DNA of 64,000 nucleotides from Mantis religiosa (GCA_030765055.1 CM060953.1:72269902-72333901); one strand, 5' to 3'. Shown: positions 1 through 41,273, counted from the stretch's first letter. Notes: generated from the sequence alone by a model not told the origin. Numbers and translations are program-made.

Positions 1-1109
1 AAAGTTAAACACCAGTTCGCATTCACGAAAGGCTAAAAAATGTGTATAGTGATGCAACGGTGGATGTCAGCACTGTTAGACGATGGGTTCGTCGCTGTAA
101 CGAAGCTGAAGGGCAAACACCATTGGTAAATGAAAAGCGAAGCGGCAGGCCGGTGACTGCAGTGACTCCATGCAACATTCAGCGAGTCGATGACATCATT
201 CGTGGTGATCGCTGGGTAACAACAGGTGAATTGTGTCACATTACCTCCCTCAGTAATTGCAGTGTGATGACGATTATTCAACAACTGGGTTACTCAAAAG
301 TTTGTTGGGTACCATGAATGTTAACCGCCCAAAACCAAGAAACAAGGAAAACAATAGTCTCCCAACACTTGCAGCGCTTCAATTTGAAGGGAGAGAATAT
401 TCTGGAAAAAATTGTTACTGGAGACGAAACGTGGGTTCATTTTTTTTAACCTGAATCAAAGAGGCAGTCTATGGAATTGCATCACACAACGGCATCGAAG
501 GAAAAAAAAATCAAAACTCAGCGGTCGGCAGGGACAGTAATGGCGACAGTATTTTGGGATGCAGAGGGTGTGCTTATGATTGATTTTTTGGAGCAGGGAT
601 GCACATTAAATTCTGTCCAATACGTCAGAACTCTCAAAAAGTGAAAGCACGTCTTCGCCGAGTTTGCCCAACAAAAACTATGGCGGATGTTCTTCTTTTG
701 CATGACACTGCAAGACCACACACCAGCCGTTACACAACTGCAGAAATTGAGAAATTGGATGGCAAGTATTACCTCACCCCCCATACAGGCCTGACCTGGC
801 ACCATCAGACTTCTATCTGCTCGGGCCACTAAAGGAAGCTCATTGTGGGATTCATTTTGAAAATGAGGAGGCTGTGAAAACGTCCGTGCGTCAATGGCTA
901 GAAAGCAAGACCATGTGTTTTACCACACTGGAATACACGCCCAAGTTAAAAGGTGGACCAAAACTGTGGAAAAAACGGAGATTATATTGAATAGTGACAA
1001 CTTAATCGTCAATGTTGTAGTTTTCAAGCTATGTAAATTGGATTCAATTTTCTTGGCAATTAAAAGAGAGAGAAAAAAATAGGAGGCATTACTTTTTGAC
1101 CCACCCTCG
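1..1109 (+). mobile_element. Mariner-family DNA transposon relic, left end outside the window
   Basis: Broken transposase pieces follow mariner order in shifting frames: an N-terminal helix-turn-helix region (about 42-317), the first catalytic block VTGDETWVHF (about 415-445), the second block LLHDTARPHTS (about 690-730), and the third block PDLAPSDFYL (about 785-825). Several frameshifts and stops separate them, so no active protein is possible. The 3' end is clear: a terminal-repeat-like stretch ends in CCACCCTCG and is followed by a TA dinucleotide at 1110-1111, the target duplicated by mariners. The 5' terminal repeat lies left of the window. Confidence 0.85.
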
Positions 1110-1111
1110 TA

Positions 1112-1702
1112 ATTTGATATCACAGGATACTTTAATATAGGGTGCTTCAATCAATCAAATTCCTTAGAGCCATTTTTGATAAAACAAGAATTTCCAAAAA
1201 TGTTCTATATAATGGATAGCGGCAGAAGATCTTGTGTCGCATCTTTGAAAGCTACTGATTTCAAATACCAATACCTTGAGTTATACTGTTCGCACGCACC
1301 CCCTTCGCTTGTAAAAACATAGGATCTTTTTTAAGAATTCTTCTTTATTCAGGTGGCCTCAAAACATGTATTTTTGATGAAAACCTGATACTAAATGTTT
1401 GATTGGAATAGAATACCTCCTCTATCTACTATGTGCGTGGTGGAAAAACTAATAGGTGCAAGTGTCTTCTGATAAAAAAACTGTGAAAGTTGCTTCATGC
1501 AATTTTCGGAGCAGTTTCGCATTTTGAAGGATTTAGCGATACAAGGCAGAATGGACGTAAGTAGAAATCGATAGTAAAAGTCTGAGGTGCTGCACTCACA
1601 TCTCTTTCTCAATTCCTTCTTCAACAAATATTGTTACAAAAATATATTATTCTGTCTTCTTCATATTAATGGAGATAAATGTGTGCATAAATTGTTTTAC
1701 TA
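1112..1702. other. Unannotated spacer
   Basis: AT-rich sequence between two mariner relics. I see no convincing coding frame, RNA gene or repeat family. Confidence 0.5.
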
Positions 1703-2022
1703 GGGGCGTTCAAAATTGATTGGCACTACAACCCATTTTTGTTTACAGGAACCATTTATTGAACAAACTCATTCAGGTAACATTACAAGTATTCCCCGCC
1801 TATACTTATGAACTGTTCCATCGTTCTGGCAGCTTCCACATTTGCGTAGCAAACCATTCTTTGGGTGTATCCCGGCGTCACTGATGGACATGTGCATGAA
1901 GTTCATTAATGGTGAACTTCTTACCCCGCATGACCTCTTTCATCGAGACGAATAGAGACTAGTCACTAGGAGCCAAATCGGGTGAATATGGACGATGCAG
2001 CAGCACCGTAAACCCTAGTGTA

Positions 2023-3735
2023 TAGTCTGTTTAGTTAACTGGTGTGCACGTCGGCCGCTGCCTTTGACGAACCCTTATAATCATTTTACAACACTGACCC
2101 TCCTTCTCCCAGATCTTTCTGCAAGGTTGCCACCTTTCTCGATACGTCACTGGTATCGTACGAGGTTTCGTCTAAATAAATTATCTTATGTCCATTACTG
2201 CGAAACTTCCTTAGTTTTGATATATATAGCTACAATTCTACTGGATTGCATAATAACCCTTATCTTATTCAAAGTGCGGTATTTGAAACCAAGCTCCTTC
2301 AGGAGGTCGCGCAAATTGCAGTGCCCATAAAGAAAATCACAAATTTCTTGCAAATGTGCAACGAATTCGTCTAAGGTGGGCGCTCTCCCTTTCGCATAGA
2401 ACCTATAAATTTCTCGAATTAAATCGCATGTGAAATTACCTACTTTAGAGTGCGGCAGTACTACCTCTCTGCCTCCCGGCTGCACGTCGGGACTCGTCGA
2501 CGTCGGGACTCCTTCCTCGGTCTCCACGTCGTCGTCGGCTGCTTGCTGTACCCAGGGCTCTAGCGGCTTCTCCTGCATGGATTCTTTTTTGGGTTCTCAG
2601 GGGTTACGGTTGAGACAACATAAACCACGATAATCTCTTAACTGCTTTTATTCGTCCTTGCATTCGTGGAACCCGGGCACTTGATTAATTGCACTTCCGG
2701 CGGACATTTTACAGTACATTTTATTAGACGCGGTACTTCGTCGAACACACCTGACGGATGTATACAATACTGCAATGAACAACAACTGAGTAGCAACTAA
2801 GTAGCAACAGAGTACAACTGAGATAACAAACTGAGGGGTGAGTAGGGGTTACCATCCTCTTATATACACGCAGCACCGCGTCACTAGCAAAAACTAAGGG
2901 TGTATTGACCTGTATAACGGTACGCCAAATAGCTAGCATACCATTCTATTGTCCAAACATCCGCTCGTTCTAGGCTGTCGTCCGGGAGTGCAGGGTTTCT
3001 CACATATGTCTGCCCAGGTCCATCACCATGTTTCTTCAAGTATACAATTTTGCTTTAACTAACATAATTATTTACAGTTCTTAAATTTATGAATAATTAC
3101 TAAACATATTAGTAAATAAATAATTGATCCAAGGACCAAAGTTCCTGTTTCAAGAGAAACGTTTCCTTTTGTTTTCACACTTGATCGGCGTCTTTGGTAT
3201 TCCTTTCGTCACAATATTTCTTACTGTATTTCTGTAAATACCCAGAATTTATCATCAGATTCATTGCAGGACCCCTTACCAAGATTATTTGTCAGCATAT
3301 ATTTATATGTGTTCAAAACAAGCGCTTGAATTTGCTTAGAAACCGTTCCCGTTATAACTTTGTTTTGTGAGGCTTTTCCAGTAATATAACTCGGCCCAGT
3401 AATTCACACTATTGCCATCACTTTGATTATGTTCACTTGACTGAAAGTAATCTACTACTTTATTTACATTTAGCACTGCATTTCCCTCCTACGGTCTCCA
3501 CATCGTGACACACAACGAATTTCTGCACGTAATGAAACAGATCAACTGGAAGTTGGAACTTTGGAAACTGAGACTCCACTTGGAGTAGACATGCGACTGT
3601 CACTTTGAGAAAATCAGGGTTGCTATTGGTCCTCAACGACACTGTTCCATTTCTGAAGTGTGGAGTGGTCATTAGTGGGCGGGAGGGTAGTTTCCTTTGA
3701 GGAGCCAACTGCACTCGCGTTCACTAGACAGACTT
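2023..3735 (-). mobile_element. IS630-Tc1-mariner superfamily element inserted in the mariner
   Basis: The two ends are inverted repeats of each other: AGTCTGTTTAGTTAAC just inside 2023 and, on the other strand, AGTCTGTCTAGTGAAC just inside 3735. Each is flanked by TA (2021-2022 and 3736-3737), the expected target duplication. The minus strand carries the N-terminal part of a transposase (separate entry) but no second or third catalytic block, so the copy is internally deleted or chimeric. The remainder (about 2600-3700) has no recognisable gene. Confidence 0.7.
2064..2578 (-). pseudogene. Transposase N-terminal fragment (Tc1/mariner superfamily)
   Basis: The open frame 2578-2195 encodes 127 residues. 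It ends in a helix-turn-helix-like segment of the type found before insect DDE transposases: IREIYRFYAKGRAPTLDEF, followed by LRDLLKELGFKYR. After a one-base frame change near 2215 the minus strand continues as KIIYLDETSYDTSD. The D-E pair in YLDET matches the first catalytic block of this superfamily. Nothing matching the second and third blocks follows. The N-terminal 40 residues are acidic and unlike anything I recognise. Confidence 0.55.
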
Positions 3736-4494
3736 TACGATTGGTGGTGATGGTCTGGCGACTGGCATATGGTCGTGAATTGTCTTGTAGGAGAAGAACA
3801 CCACGGCTCCATTTTTGATGGCGCCGTTGTTGAATGCATTGGCGGAGTTGATGCAGTGAATTGCAGTACCGCTCATTATTGATGGTCGTATTGTGAGGGA
3901 GCCAATCTACTAGCAGTATCCCTACCTCATCTCAGAACATAGTTGTCATGTGTTTGGAACGAATAATCCCGGCCGTAACTTCTTTGGACAAGGGCTCGCA
4001 CCAGGCACGTATTTAGAAGCCAATTTCCGGTGTGGGGGGGTTCCAAATAATCTACGTTGAATTGTTTCCTTTTAATAATTAATCAGGGTTGTGCTTTTAT
4101 CATGTTAGTAAAAAAATAAAAACCCATGCAATATATTATATTCAAATGACTCTCCACCCAAGCTTCTACAAATTGTTCTTAGAAAAGTTTGTTTTTGTCT
4201 TGTTTCTTTGGATAAAGTCTGTAGAAAGGCCTTGCACATTGCACATTTTTTGTTCTTATAGCTGGGATAAAGTAATATACGCAGTAATCAGATATTTAAA
4301 AAGTGAACCACTGATTGGTGCATTTGAAGTATTAGTTCTCCTTGAATGAAAAGGCCAATAGGAACTTAGAAGTTAAAAATTACATACCTTTAAGCATGTA
4401 TCTGGGAATTCTAATCAACAAATTATAATATATCGGAATTGGTTAACTCAGCAATACCTTAAAATAAGACCTGAAGCTTTCCTGGAGACGAACA

Positions 4495-4949
4495 TGCTCA
4501 CTTTCTTCTCGGGGAGCAAGCCAGGTGAAAAGACGATTAGGTATCGACGTTTCGGGAGTGTGCATCTCTCCCATCATCAGGATATTTATAAAATGTTATA
4601 ACCACAAATGAAATACTGGATATAACACAACTATAAACAAAGACAAAACACTATCAAAATTCGTATTACTGAACAAAAGACTATTTTCAGTAAATTAAAT
4701 GCCAGGTCAGGAGATGGAGTGAATATAGAAACGTAACTATTTAACTTTATTATCAAGCTGTATTGATATTTGCTTCTTAAATCGACGGATTACCATTTTT
4801 AAGACCCGTTTCCCAAGAGGAGCTGAACTGAAATCCAGCATCACGATTAAGCGTGCTCCTTTCAGAGGAAATCACCAAAGCCTCCTTAATTCTCCTAATG
4901 TATCTAATCGTCTTTTCACCTGGCTTGTTTCCCGATAAGAAAGTGAGCA
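4495..4949 (-). mobile_element. 5'-truncated Penelope-like fragment with inverted 3' ends
   Basis: The minus strand from about 4915 to 4755 encodes a Penelope-type GIY-YIG protein C-terminus (IRRIKEALVISSERSTLNRD, then DAGFQFSS). The last 49 bp of the unit (4495-4543) recur inverted at 4901-4949 with only a few mismatches, so the fragment is bracketed by inverted copies of its own tail. A hammerhead-like motif lies just inside the 3' copy (4541-4585). The same layout is seen at 22321-23640. Confidence 0.7.
4541..4585 (-). ncRNA. Hammerhead-ribozyme-like motif of a Penelope-like element
   Basis: Read on the minus strand: stem I half TATC; core box CTGATGA; one extra T; stem II GGGAG with a 9-base loop and CTCCC; core GAAA; a minimal palindromic helix III (ACGT) ending in GTC; then stem I partner GATA. 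The order and boxes match a type I hammerhead with a very short helix III, a motif known from Penelope-like elements. The extra T after the first box departs from the consensus. Folding and cleavage are inferred. Confidence 0.6.
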
Positions 4950-5989
4950 TTAGCAATACATTACTGTAATTGGCATTATTTGTGTATTTTAACGAGTTCT
5001 ACAGCTGCTGTGCAGTAACTTTTCGTTTATCTCTTTTCTGATTTATTTTAAACTAAGTTTTATTTAAAAAATTTATTAAAAGTTTGAAATGATAATTCAT
5101 TTGGAGGGTCCGGAACCCCTGGACCTCCACCTTAAATACGTCCCTGGCTCGCACCATGCTTTCACTCCATAGACTGGTATTTCTTTTCCGTAGTCTCGTG
5201 GAAAAACCATGACTCGTCGACGGTAACCAGTTTCGCAAAGAATTCCTCTGGCTCTGCACTATACTGTTGCAGCAACTGTTGGCATACCTCCACACGCTTC
5301 TGTTTCTGCGCACTGGTGAAGGTATGTGGCACCCATCATCATCAAATCTTCATGGATTATGGTGTGGAGGGTTCCTAGACCTGCTGCCTGCATTAATTCA
5401 TCAACTGTGATTCGCGTGTTCTCCAATGTCAGATCATTGACAAGCTGGGTATTGTTTGGTTTGTGTGCAGTTGCTGGACGCCCAGTGCTTTGGCGATTTT
5501 AAGTACAATCCCTGCCGTCTTTGAATTTGGACACTCAACGAAACAGGGACCTGCGACTTGGTGCAGACTCACCAAATATGGCCACTAACCTCCTGTAGAT
5601 GTCTGAAGCAGTCACTGCTTCCCTCCAGAGAAACCACACAGTACATCTTTACCCGTGCTTCTCTACTTCCATGTTGTTTCACTGATGTCTTACAAGACGG
5701 TATAGTTGCTGCTCTAGTGTGTCATCTGTGGGAAATAGCAACATCATCTGGTGGCAGTAGACAGTGCTATTGCCTATCTTCACCCATACAATGACATATT
5801 TTAAACTGCTACTTTGCAGGAGTTATAATGGGAGTGCCAATCATTATTGAACGAACTGAATATTAAGGTAAGCGCGGGTTATTCAGATTGGCAGGCGACT
5901 CGGTTTAGTTTTTCAAAATCTGCTCGCTAGGGAATGGTAGTGTATTATTGTGTTTGAAGGACCTCTGTGAGCGAAAAACTTAACTACCT

Positions 5990-6665
5990 GAGGCAGTTAA
6001 GTGTGTAATGCGATTGTTCCACCAATTCGTCTAGCTGGTGAGGACGTCCATTGGAAATCTTACGTTAAGTATCTTGGTGTTCTACTTGACATCAAATTGA
6101 CGTGGAGAGACCACATTGCATATGTGGCTAATAAAGTTAGCAAAAGAATGGGTATGCTCTACCCTCTCTATAACCGACTATCGGTGTTGTCTTTGCCTAC
6201 AAAACAGATCCTGTATGAGCAAGTACTCCAGCCAGCCATCACATACGCCAGTGAAATATGGGGAGTAGCAGCCAAGTCTCACCTACACCGTCTTGAAATT
6301 CTACAATCCCGATTCCTCCGCATTGCTACGGACTCCCCTTGGTACATCCCCAATCTAGTTATCCGACGTGACCTACGTATCCCCACAATAACAGACTACA
6401 TCCATACCCTGTCACGTTCCTTCTATCAAAACCTCTCCCACAACTTCAACTCCCTCATCCGCGGGCTAGGTGAGTACGACATCGATCCTGAAGAGAGCTA
6501 CAAACGCCCAAGGCTGCTTCTAGGAACATAAAATAATACATCAGATGGCTTATATATAACTCCAACCTCATCTTCTGCCGCATATTATCCTTCCTTACAA
6601 AACACTCCACTGCCAGTAGAGGGCCTAACCCTGATCTGGTTTGAGACCGAAGGTCTGACATTCAG
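5990..6665 (+). mobile_element. 5'-truncated jockey-type LINE fragment
   Basis: An open frame at 6001-6531 encodes the region after the reverse-transcriptase core of a jockey-clade element: YVKYLGVLLDIKLTWRDHI (about residues 21-40), then PLYNRLSVLSLPTKQILYEQ and LQPAITYASEIWG. The catalytic core lies upstream of the truncation and is absent. Related 3' sequence continues to about 6665. No target duplication was found by eye. Confidence 0.75.
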
Positions 6666-7482
6666 ATCTTCAATGTCCAGTCGTGTGTGTGTAATGTGAT
6701 TGTGCAATCGATATTCTTTTCCGGAAAGGAGGTATGTAGTTGCTCCATTCTGGCATTTTGATATTTTTTAATTTTTGAAAATGAGCAAAAATAAATATCG
6801 CTACAACAGTAGGCGAAAGCAAGGCGGGGGCTTCAAAACGTTTATTTTATTTATGTTCCTAATGTTAAGTCATGTCGGAGATGAATGAAATGGGTGAAAT
6901 GATCTTCAAATGAGCCCATAAAAAACGGAGAATGGTACCACGAAATCTATGTGGGCGCCGTAGGAAAGAGGCAACTCATATGTGGAAAATGTGTGTGAGA
7001 TGCATAAAGATATACAAGCGTAGAAATGTACTATTTTCTTCTCACGATTACATTATGCACTGAAACAGAATGATGCACTGTTTTTCTTTCCATTTCGACT
7101 CGTCCGCTATAGTATAATGATAATATAATATATAATAACATAATAAAAATGAAAGCGGAAATGCACAAAAAATTCTTCATCGAAAAAACTTAGCATTTAA
7201 CATGATCCAAAGTGTCCAGGCTTCAATATAAGGTAAAACCTTTCATATTTACTTGATAAATAGGAGTTTTTTGGAATATTTTCAAAATACTTATCCGATT
7301 CACCCGAACTTATCTTACGTATTTCCTTGCAGTTAAAATGGATGCAAGGAATACAGTAGGATTAAGGGTACTGACATATCTTTAAAGCTTATGACTATGT
7401 GATAGCTTTGAAATTCCATTATCTGTGTATAACCAGAAGAAAAAATGTAGTAACTTCCTATTTGAGAAAAGTATGTGTTGGC
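6666..7482. other. Spacer with one SINE fragment
   Basis: AT-rich sequence. The only recognisable part is a minus-strand fragment at about 6853-6922 containing GGGTGAAATGAT and AAATGAGCCCA, shared with the SINE family seen in full at 32143, 42350 and 44618. Confidence 0.5.
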
Positions 7483-7733
7483 TGGCATCGCAGCTCAGTC
7501 GGTGGAGCACCTCCCTGCTGTGTTGGGGGTCCCGGTTTCGATTTCCGGTTGGGGTGGGGATTTTTCCCCATCTTCCCCAGAGTCGGGAAGCATGAATGAG
7601 AGTGTGAATGTGTGCGTGAACTTATGATACAACCCAACGATTACGAGTTAACACCTCGATATGCTCTCAAAAGAGAACGACCGCCGATATGACCGCTGTA
7701 GCTAAAGTCGGGGTATAAATGGAAAAATAAAAA
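7483..7733 (+). repeat. tRNA-derived SINE, family C (single copy here)
   Basis: The head resembles a tRNA with an internal pol III promoter. CATCGCAGCTCAGTCGGTGG serves as an A-box region, and GGTTTCGATTTCC about 35 bases later as a B box. A unique body of about 190 bp follows and ends in an A-rich tail (AAATGGAAAAATAAAA). It is not a functional tRNA, since no full cloverleaf or CCA-ready acceptor stem is evident. Confidence 0.7.
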
Positions 7734-8280
7734 GTATGTGTTACAAAATCCAAACTAATAACAAGAAAACTTTCGGAAATTATTAGCTCCACAAAAGAAT
7801 ACATTTTATATAAATTGTGTGCTTTAATAGATCTACATTTATGTGGTTCTATGTCCATCTCTTATGGTTTACCAGCTATCCAAAGGCCATTCAGAATGAA
7901 GAGCGCTTCTGAGGATATCCCCAGAAAATTCAAGATACACATTTATCATGAAAACATTTTAAGTATGTCATATATTACAGTTTTTGGTCGTGAAGTTGAG
8001 ATTTCCAGAATAGCACAGAAGGCGCACATACGCGAAAATAGTAAAATTAGCAATAGTAAATCTTCGCTTCAGCAAATTGCTAATAACGTTACAAGAGCAC
8101 GTCAGCTACAACATCTGTCTCTCTAAGACTCACTACAAAATACTACATCGAAGATGATGAAACTTTTGATTCCAACGATTCTGCATCAATCGAAGTCGTT
8201 TTGAACAACTTGTGTTTTTGTTTTGCATCTGCTACCTTCTGCGATGTAGCGAAAAGGAATTTGTAATTTCAGAAGTTAAG
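7734..8280. other. Unannotated spacer
   Basis: It contains a 103-codon open frame at 7815-8126 on the + strand with no family resemblance I recognise, no splice context and no neighbours that support it. I treat the stretch as non-coding. Confidence 0.4.
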
Positions 8281-8282
8281 TA

Positions 8283-9580
8283 CGAGGGCTGTTCAATAAA
8301 GAATGATCACAATTTTTTTGACAATGTACCTTTACTCATCCTCATAATTTTGATGGTCCTTCTCAAAATAGTCTCCCCTGAATGTGATGCACTTGTCCCA
8401 GCATTTCTACCAGTCCTCAAAGACATGCTGCAAACCATTTCTTGAGAGATCCTTCAAAATCGCCTCCGCAGTCTTCACCATTGCTTTTGCTGATGGATAA
8501 TGCCTCCCACGAAGGCGTTTCTTCAAGTTAGAGAATAGACAAAAGTCACATGACACTAAATCCGGACTATAGGAAGGGTGAGGGATTCACTTCACGTTGA
8601 TTTTTGCAAGATATTCAGCAACAACATTGACAGTATGCGGCCGCGCATTATCGTGGTGCAGCATCCAGCCTGCTTCACGGAAATGTGGTATTTTGATCCT
8701 GATATCGACTTACAATGTTTTCAGGACATCCCTGTAGTATTGTCCAGTTACTGATGTGTGTGCAGGTACAACATGCTGATAAACCATTCCATGAATATCA
8801 AAGAATGAGATGACCATAACTTTCCCAGCAGAAGCAACCACTTTTGCTTTTGTGGGGGTTTGGTGTTGAAGGAAATTTCCACACAGCTTTGCTGTTTGCT
8901 CTCAGGATCAAAATGATGTAGCCGAGCTTCAACAGCAGCGATTACGTTTGCAAGAAACTGCGGATCTTCCACTAACATCAACTTAAACTGCATGCAGACC
9001 TGCATGCGAATGTCCTTTTGTTCGGGAATCAATAGTTTTGAAACCCATCGCGCACAAACACGTCTCATGTGTAATGTTTCTGTCACCAACGTGTAGGTGG
9101 CACCCAATGAAATGTTCAGTATTTCAGAAAGTGATCTTAAGGTAATTCGTCGATCCTCTCTCACAATGGCAGCAGCAGTGTTGATGTTTTCTTCCGTAAG
9201 AGCAGTAACTGCAGCACCGGGTCCACCTTCCTTTGAAATTGACTGTCTCCCCTCTTTAAACATTTTAAACCACCTTCGAGCTGTGCTGTAGGGAAGAACA
9301 GACTCTCCATAGACCTCCTGTAGCATTGTATAGGCCTCAACTGAAGATTTGTTCAGACGAAAGCGGAATTTCTAAAGCTGCATATTGTTCCTCACTTGTT
9401 ACCTCCATTACAGTTGTAGGCGATACTGAATATATCTGAACTTGCCTGGTTCTCACAGGCGGGAACCAGGAGTATCAACAATGAAACTACTATGGCGTGT
9501 TTGTTTCACATTAAGCTAACAATATAATAAGACTGAATTTGAGTGCGAAAAATTATGACCGTAAAAAAATTATGATCATA
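8283..9580 (-). mobile_element. Mariner-family transposon relic
   Basis: The left end CGAGGGCTGTTCAATAAAG follows a TA at 8281-8282 and looks like a mariner terminal repeat. The right end keeps only an inner part of the matching repeat (AAAAATTATGATCAT near 9564-9580), so it is truncated or decayed. The minus strand holds most of a transposase (separate entry). The third catalytic block YSPDLVSCDF and the second block HHDNARPHT lie at about 8590-8560 and 8665-8640. Confidence 0.8.
8560..9400 (-). pseudogene. Mariner transposase pseudogene lacking the first catalytic Asp
   Basis: The longest open piece (9326-8748, 192 codons) starts inside the first helix-turn-helix (ARRWFKMFKEGRQS) and runs through the second one (ITLRSLSEILNISLGATY). 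In the position of the family's first catalytic block, normally a D-E-S/T-W motif before HH..PES, it reads AAVEARLHHFDPESKQQS, so the first aspartate is gone. The second (HDNARPH) and third (SPDL) aspartates survive in the downstream frame. The true N-terminus (MEVTSEEQY at about 9409) is separated by a frameshift. Confidence 0.75.
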
Positions 9581-12081
9581 AGATGGCATTAAGTCTATTT
9601 AAAATAAAGCAAATAGCTCATTTCATTTCTTATACATTTTGACATGATTTCTGCTACACCTTCCGAACTAGCACCACTAGTTTCCAGCTTCCCGCAAGCA
9701 GCGGAACATCTGTATAACATGAACTGCTCTAAACCTATTACAGCATCTTGGAAAACACTCGTGCTCAGGCTTGATTCAGATCGGGCCGAACACAACCTAA
9801 ACATTTCTGCCCAAGTAGACGACTACCATACAGTAGGTCCTAGAGCAATTTCGGCCGTCATGTCGTTTGTGACAATCAACTGTGTATCCTATCCTAAGTT
9901 CATGACATGTTATATAGTGTTCTATTTCGTTCTATTAGTGTTCTTATCCTCCTGACAAGGGCCCTTCCCATCTGTAGTCTACTTGACTGGGCGCCGAAAC
10001 CGGGAGTTAAGGGTGAAGTTGAATAATGAATGAGGGAATACCTTTGCATATGTATATTTAACCATGTCACAGTCATCTCGGAAATAACTATAATTAATAA
10101 TTAACCCACAAACAGGGTCACGAATCGAGGGATAGTATCAGAACCGAATAGAGGGCCACAAATAACGGACAGATCTAGTTTATAAATATAGTAGGTAGTG
10201 ATATCCCCACAGGATATGCCTCTGTTTACATGTGTTGCTAAGGTCAACGAAAGAAGGGGAACTATTGATGTTGGTGTATTACAGTTGAGAATATCTGATG
10301 TTTCGGCTGGAGAATTAACTGTGTATTAGCAAAATCTTTATTGGAAACAATAATTGCTTCTTTTCTTCTAGCAGGTGTCCCAAATTTTAAAGGTAAAGCA
10401 TGTTAAAATGACTATTACTCTAAAAATCAATAATATTGCATATAGTTAGGGTGTAAACATAGTGTTAAAATACCTTAATTTGTACCATAGAATTCCCAAA
10501 ATGATGCTTCACTGAAGTTTTGAAGGGCTTAAATAACTGGAAATTGTCACAGACTGAATAAATGTAAAAGAACTTACTGCTATATTGATTTTTTTATTTT
10601 CACATTTGTTTATGTAAGTTGGACAAAGTATTGAATTTAAATATAATTCAGTGTCAAGATTAAGTGAAAATACGCGTTTTGAGGCCCCATTTATAAAATG
10701 TTATCTTTATACTGTCTGCCCACCACAATAAGGCAAGCGGGGAATGAAGGGGAGAGGTGCTTGAATTGTTTATCTGCACTTGTAGTGGATCTGTTTGCTA
10801 CGAAATGGGTCCATGAGAGTGCATATGAGTCACCCATGCTGCCAGATCTAATGGTCGTTTCAGGAACTGCAGTGATAGGTATTATGCATGGGTGAGTTAT
10901 GTGACAACACTGTATATTTTACATGAACCTACCATCCAGAAGGTGAGTATAAACAGAGCAAAAGTGGTTACCTTCCTCTCTTAGATCAACAAAACACAAA
11001 AACCTGAATTTAGGTATAATGGCATAATTTAAAATAAAAGGCAATCATCCTAAACTAGCCTATTCATTGAAAAATAAATGCCTCTCTAAATGGTTCAAAC
11101 AATTTTAATTAAAATCAAAATTTCAACACACAGAAAGTAGAGGTATACTTGAATTTTCTACATATAACCTGTAATGGCTTCTTCTTAGTCAATGAATTTT
11201 ATATACCTAGCTGGAAAGTATATAAGAAAGAGACAGACTTGAATATCTAAAATTTATGAGAAATGTATTTTCTGTAGCATTAACCATTTTTAAATATTTC
11301 TTTTTGTAGATTGATTTTAGGAGAGTACAGGGCAGTTCCACCTTTCATTTTTTTGTTTCTAAAGAATGTGATATTTAAGTTCAAGTTTCCAAAATATTTT
11401 AAATTATAGCTAGTACAAAAAGCAATTAATATTCATACATTAAAATGCTATATTTTTGTTTGCAATTTGGTAAAATATAAAAATAAATCAGAAAATGAAA
11501 TGGTCAAGTGAATCATCCCTTGCGGCAAGTGAGTCTTGATAATTTTGCACAATTTCCAAAAACTGCAGTGACTTACATTTGAAAGTATTTTTTTTTAAGT
11601 TTTAGCACATTTTATAAATCAGCAATAAAACATATAAAGGGTCTATATATCTCAATAACAATATTCATTACCTATCACCACTACAAAAGTTAATTTCAAA
11701 ATCTTTGTATATTCATTCACTTCATGAGACTGCTAATTGTTAGTTCCAAACACAGCATAATGGGGATAAAAATAACACTTTTTAAAATATTGTTCATGAA
11801 ACATAAGATGTATTTCAGGTGACCAAATATAAAATGCTACCAAGCAAAGCCTTTAATAAAAGATATAAAAAGCCTTTTTATATTATTAATAAATAATAAG
11901 ATAATTATAAGAAATTCTATGAAATGTAAAAAGTTATTCAATTTGCAAATTATTTGTAAACCATTTGTTGAATTAAAACTCTAAATCTTATTTTCTTTCT
12001 TATTTTAATACTCTAAAGTATGATAGAATTTCAAAGATTAAGAATATTCCACATAAAAGCAGGATTCTTACTTTCCTACAG
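9581..12081. other. Upstream region of the tektin gene, no gene recognised
   Basis: AT-rich, with short open frames at 9644-9955 and 10698-10895 that I cannot assign. A splice acceptor stands immediately before the first coding exon of the tektin gene (AG at 12080-12081). At least one non-coding 5' exon and the promoter should therefore lie here or further upstream, but I could not pick one out. Confidence 0.4.
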
Positions 12082-12085
12082 AACA

Positions 12086-41002
<28,917 letters not shown>

Positions 41003-41267
41003 TTGTTTAAGATTTCTGAAGCCTATAAATAAGTCCATGTTTTCTTATATGTAATTGTACCAGCCATATAGTTAAATTCCTATGTAATTTTGTAATGATT
41101 TTGTCTACCAAAAGCCATTATTGGTAAAATATATGTGCAGAAGCGTTAGTATATGGAAAAACTTGCTTCTCATTTTAACCAAGTAAATAAGGTACCAAAT
41201 TTACTAAATTAAAGTACCATTCTGTGAAGCTGAAATAACTCTAAAATTGTAATTCTGTACTCTTTGT

Positions 41268-41273
41268 AATAAA
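41268..41273 (+). terminator. Polyadenylation signal of the tektin gene
   Basis: AATAAA lies 266 bp after the stop codon, followed by a GT/T-rich stretch beginning about 41290. It is the first canonical signal after the stop and gives a 3' UTR of about 0.3 kb. Confidence 0.65.

Larger units (their letters stand above)
4002..5146. mobile_element. Non-autonomous hAT-type element with 8-bp target duplication
   Basis: The element begins CAGGCACGTATTTAGAAG and ends CTTAAATACGTCCCTG, an imperfect terminal inverted repeat with the CAG...CTG ends typical of hAT transposons. It is flanked on both sides by the same 8 bases, GCTCGCAC (3994-4001 and 5147-5154), the hallmark hAT target duplication. At 1145 bp it contains no hAT transposase. 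Its interior includes a Penelope-like fragment at 4495-4949. The insertion lies just after the first catalytic block of the outer mariner. Confidence 0.85.
1703..5857 (-). mobile_element. Mariner-family transposon relic, interrupted by two later insertions
   Basis: Terminal inverted repeats are visible: GGCGTTCAAAATTGATTGGC near 1705 and its inverse GCCAATCATTATTGAACG near 5837-5854. A TA stands just outside the left end. Removing the two internal insertions (2023-3735 and 4002-5146) leaves about 1.29 kb, the usual mariner length. The minus strand then reads in order: an N-terminal region (about 5690-5250), the first catalytic block TVDESWFFHETTEKK (about 5235-5190), the second block LLQDNSRPYASRQT (about 3800-3750), and the third block PYSPDLAPSD (about 1990-1960). 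Several stops and frameshifts show it is dead. It differs from the relics at 1-1109 and 8283-9580. Confidence 0.85.

Noticed and set aside
10698..10895. 65-codon open frame upstream of the tektin gene
   Set aside because: No domain, no splice support and codon use like the surrounding non-coding DNA.
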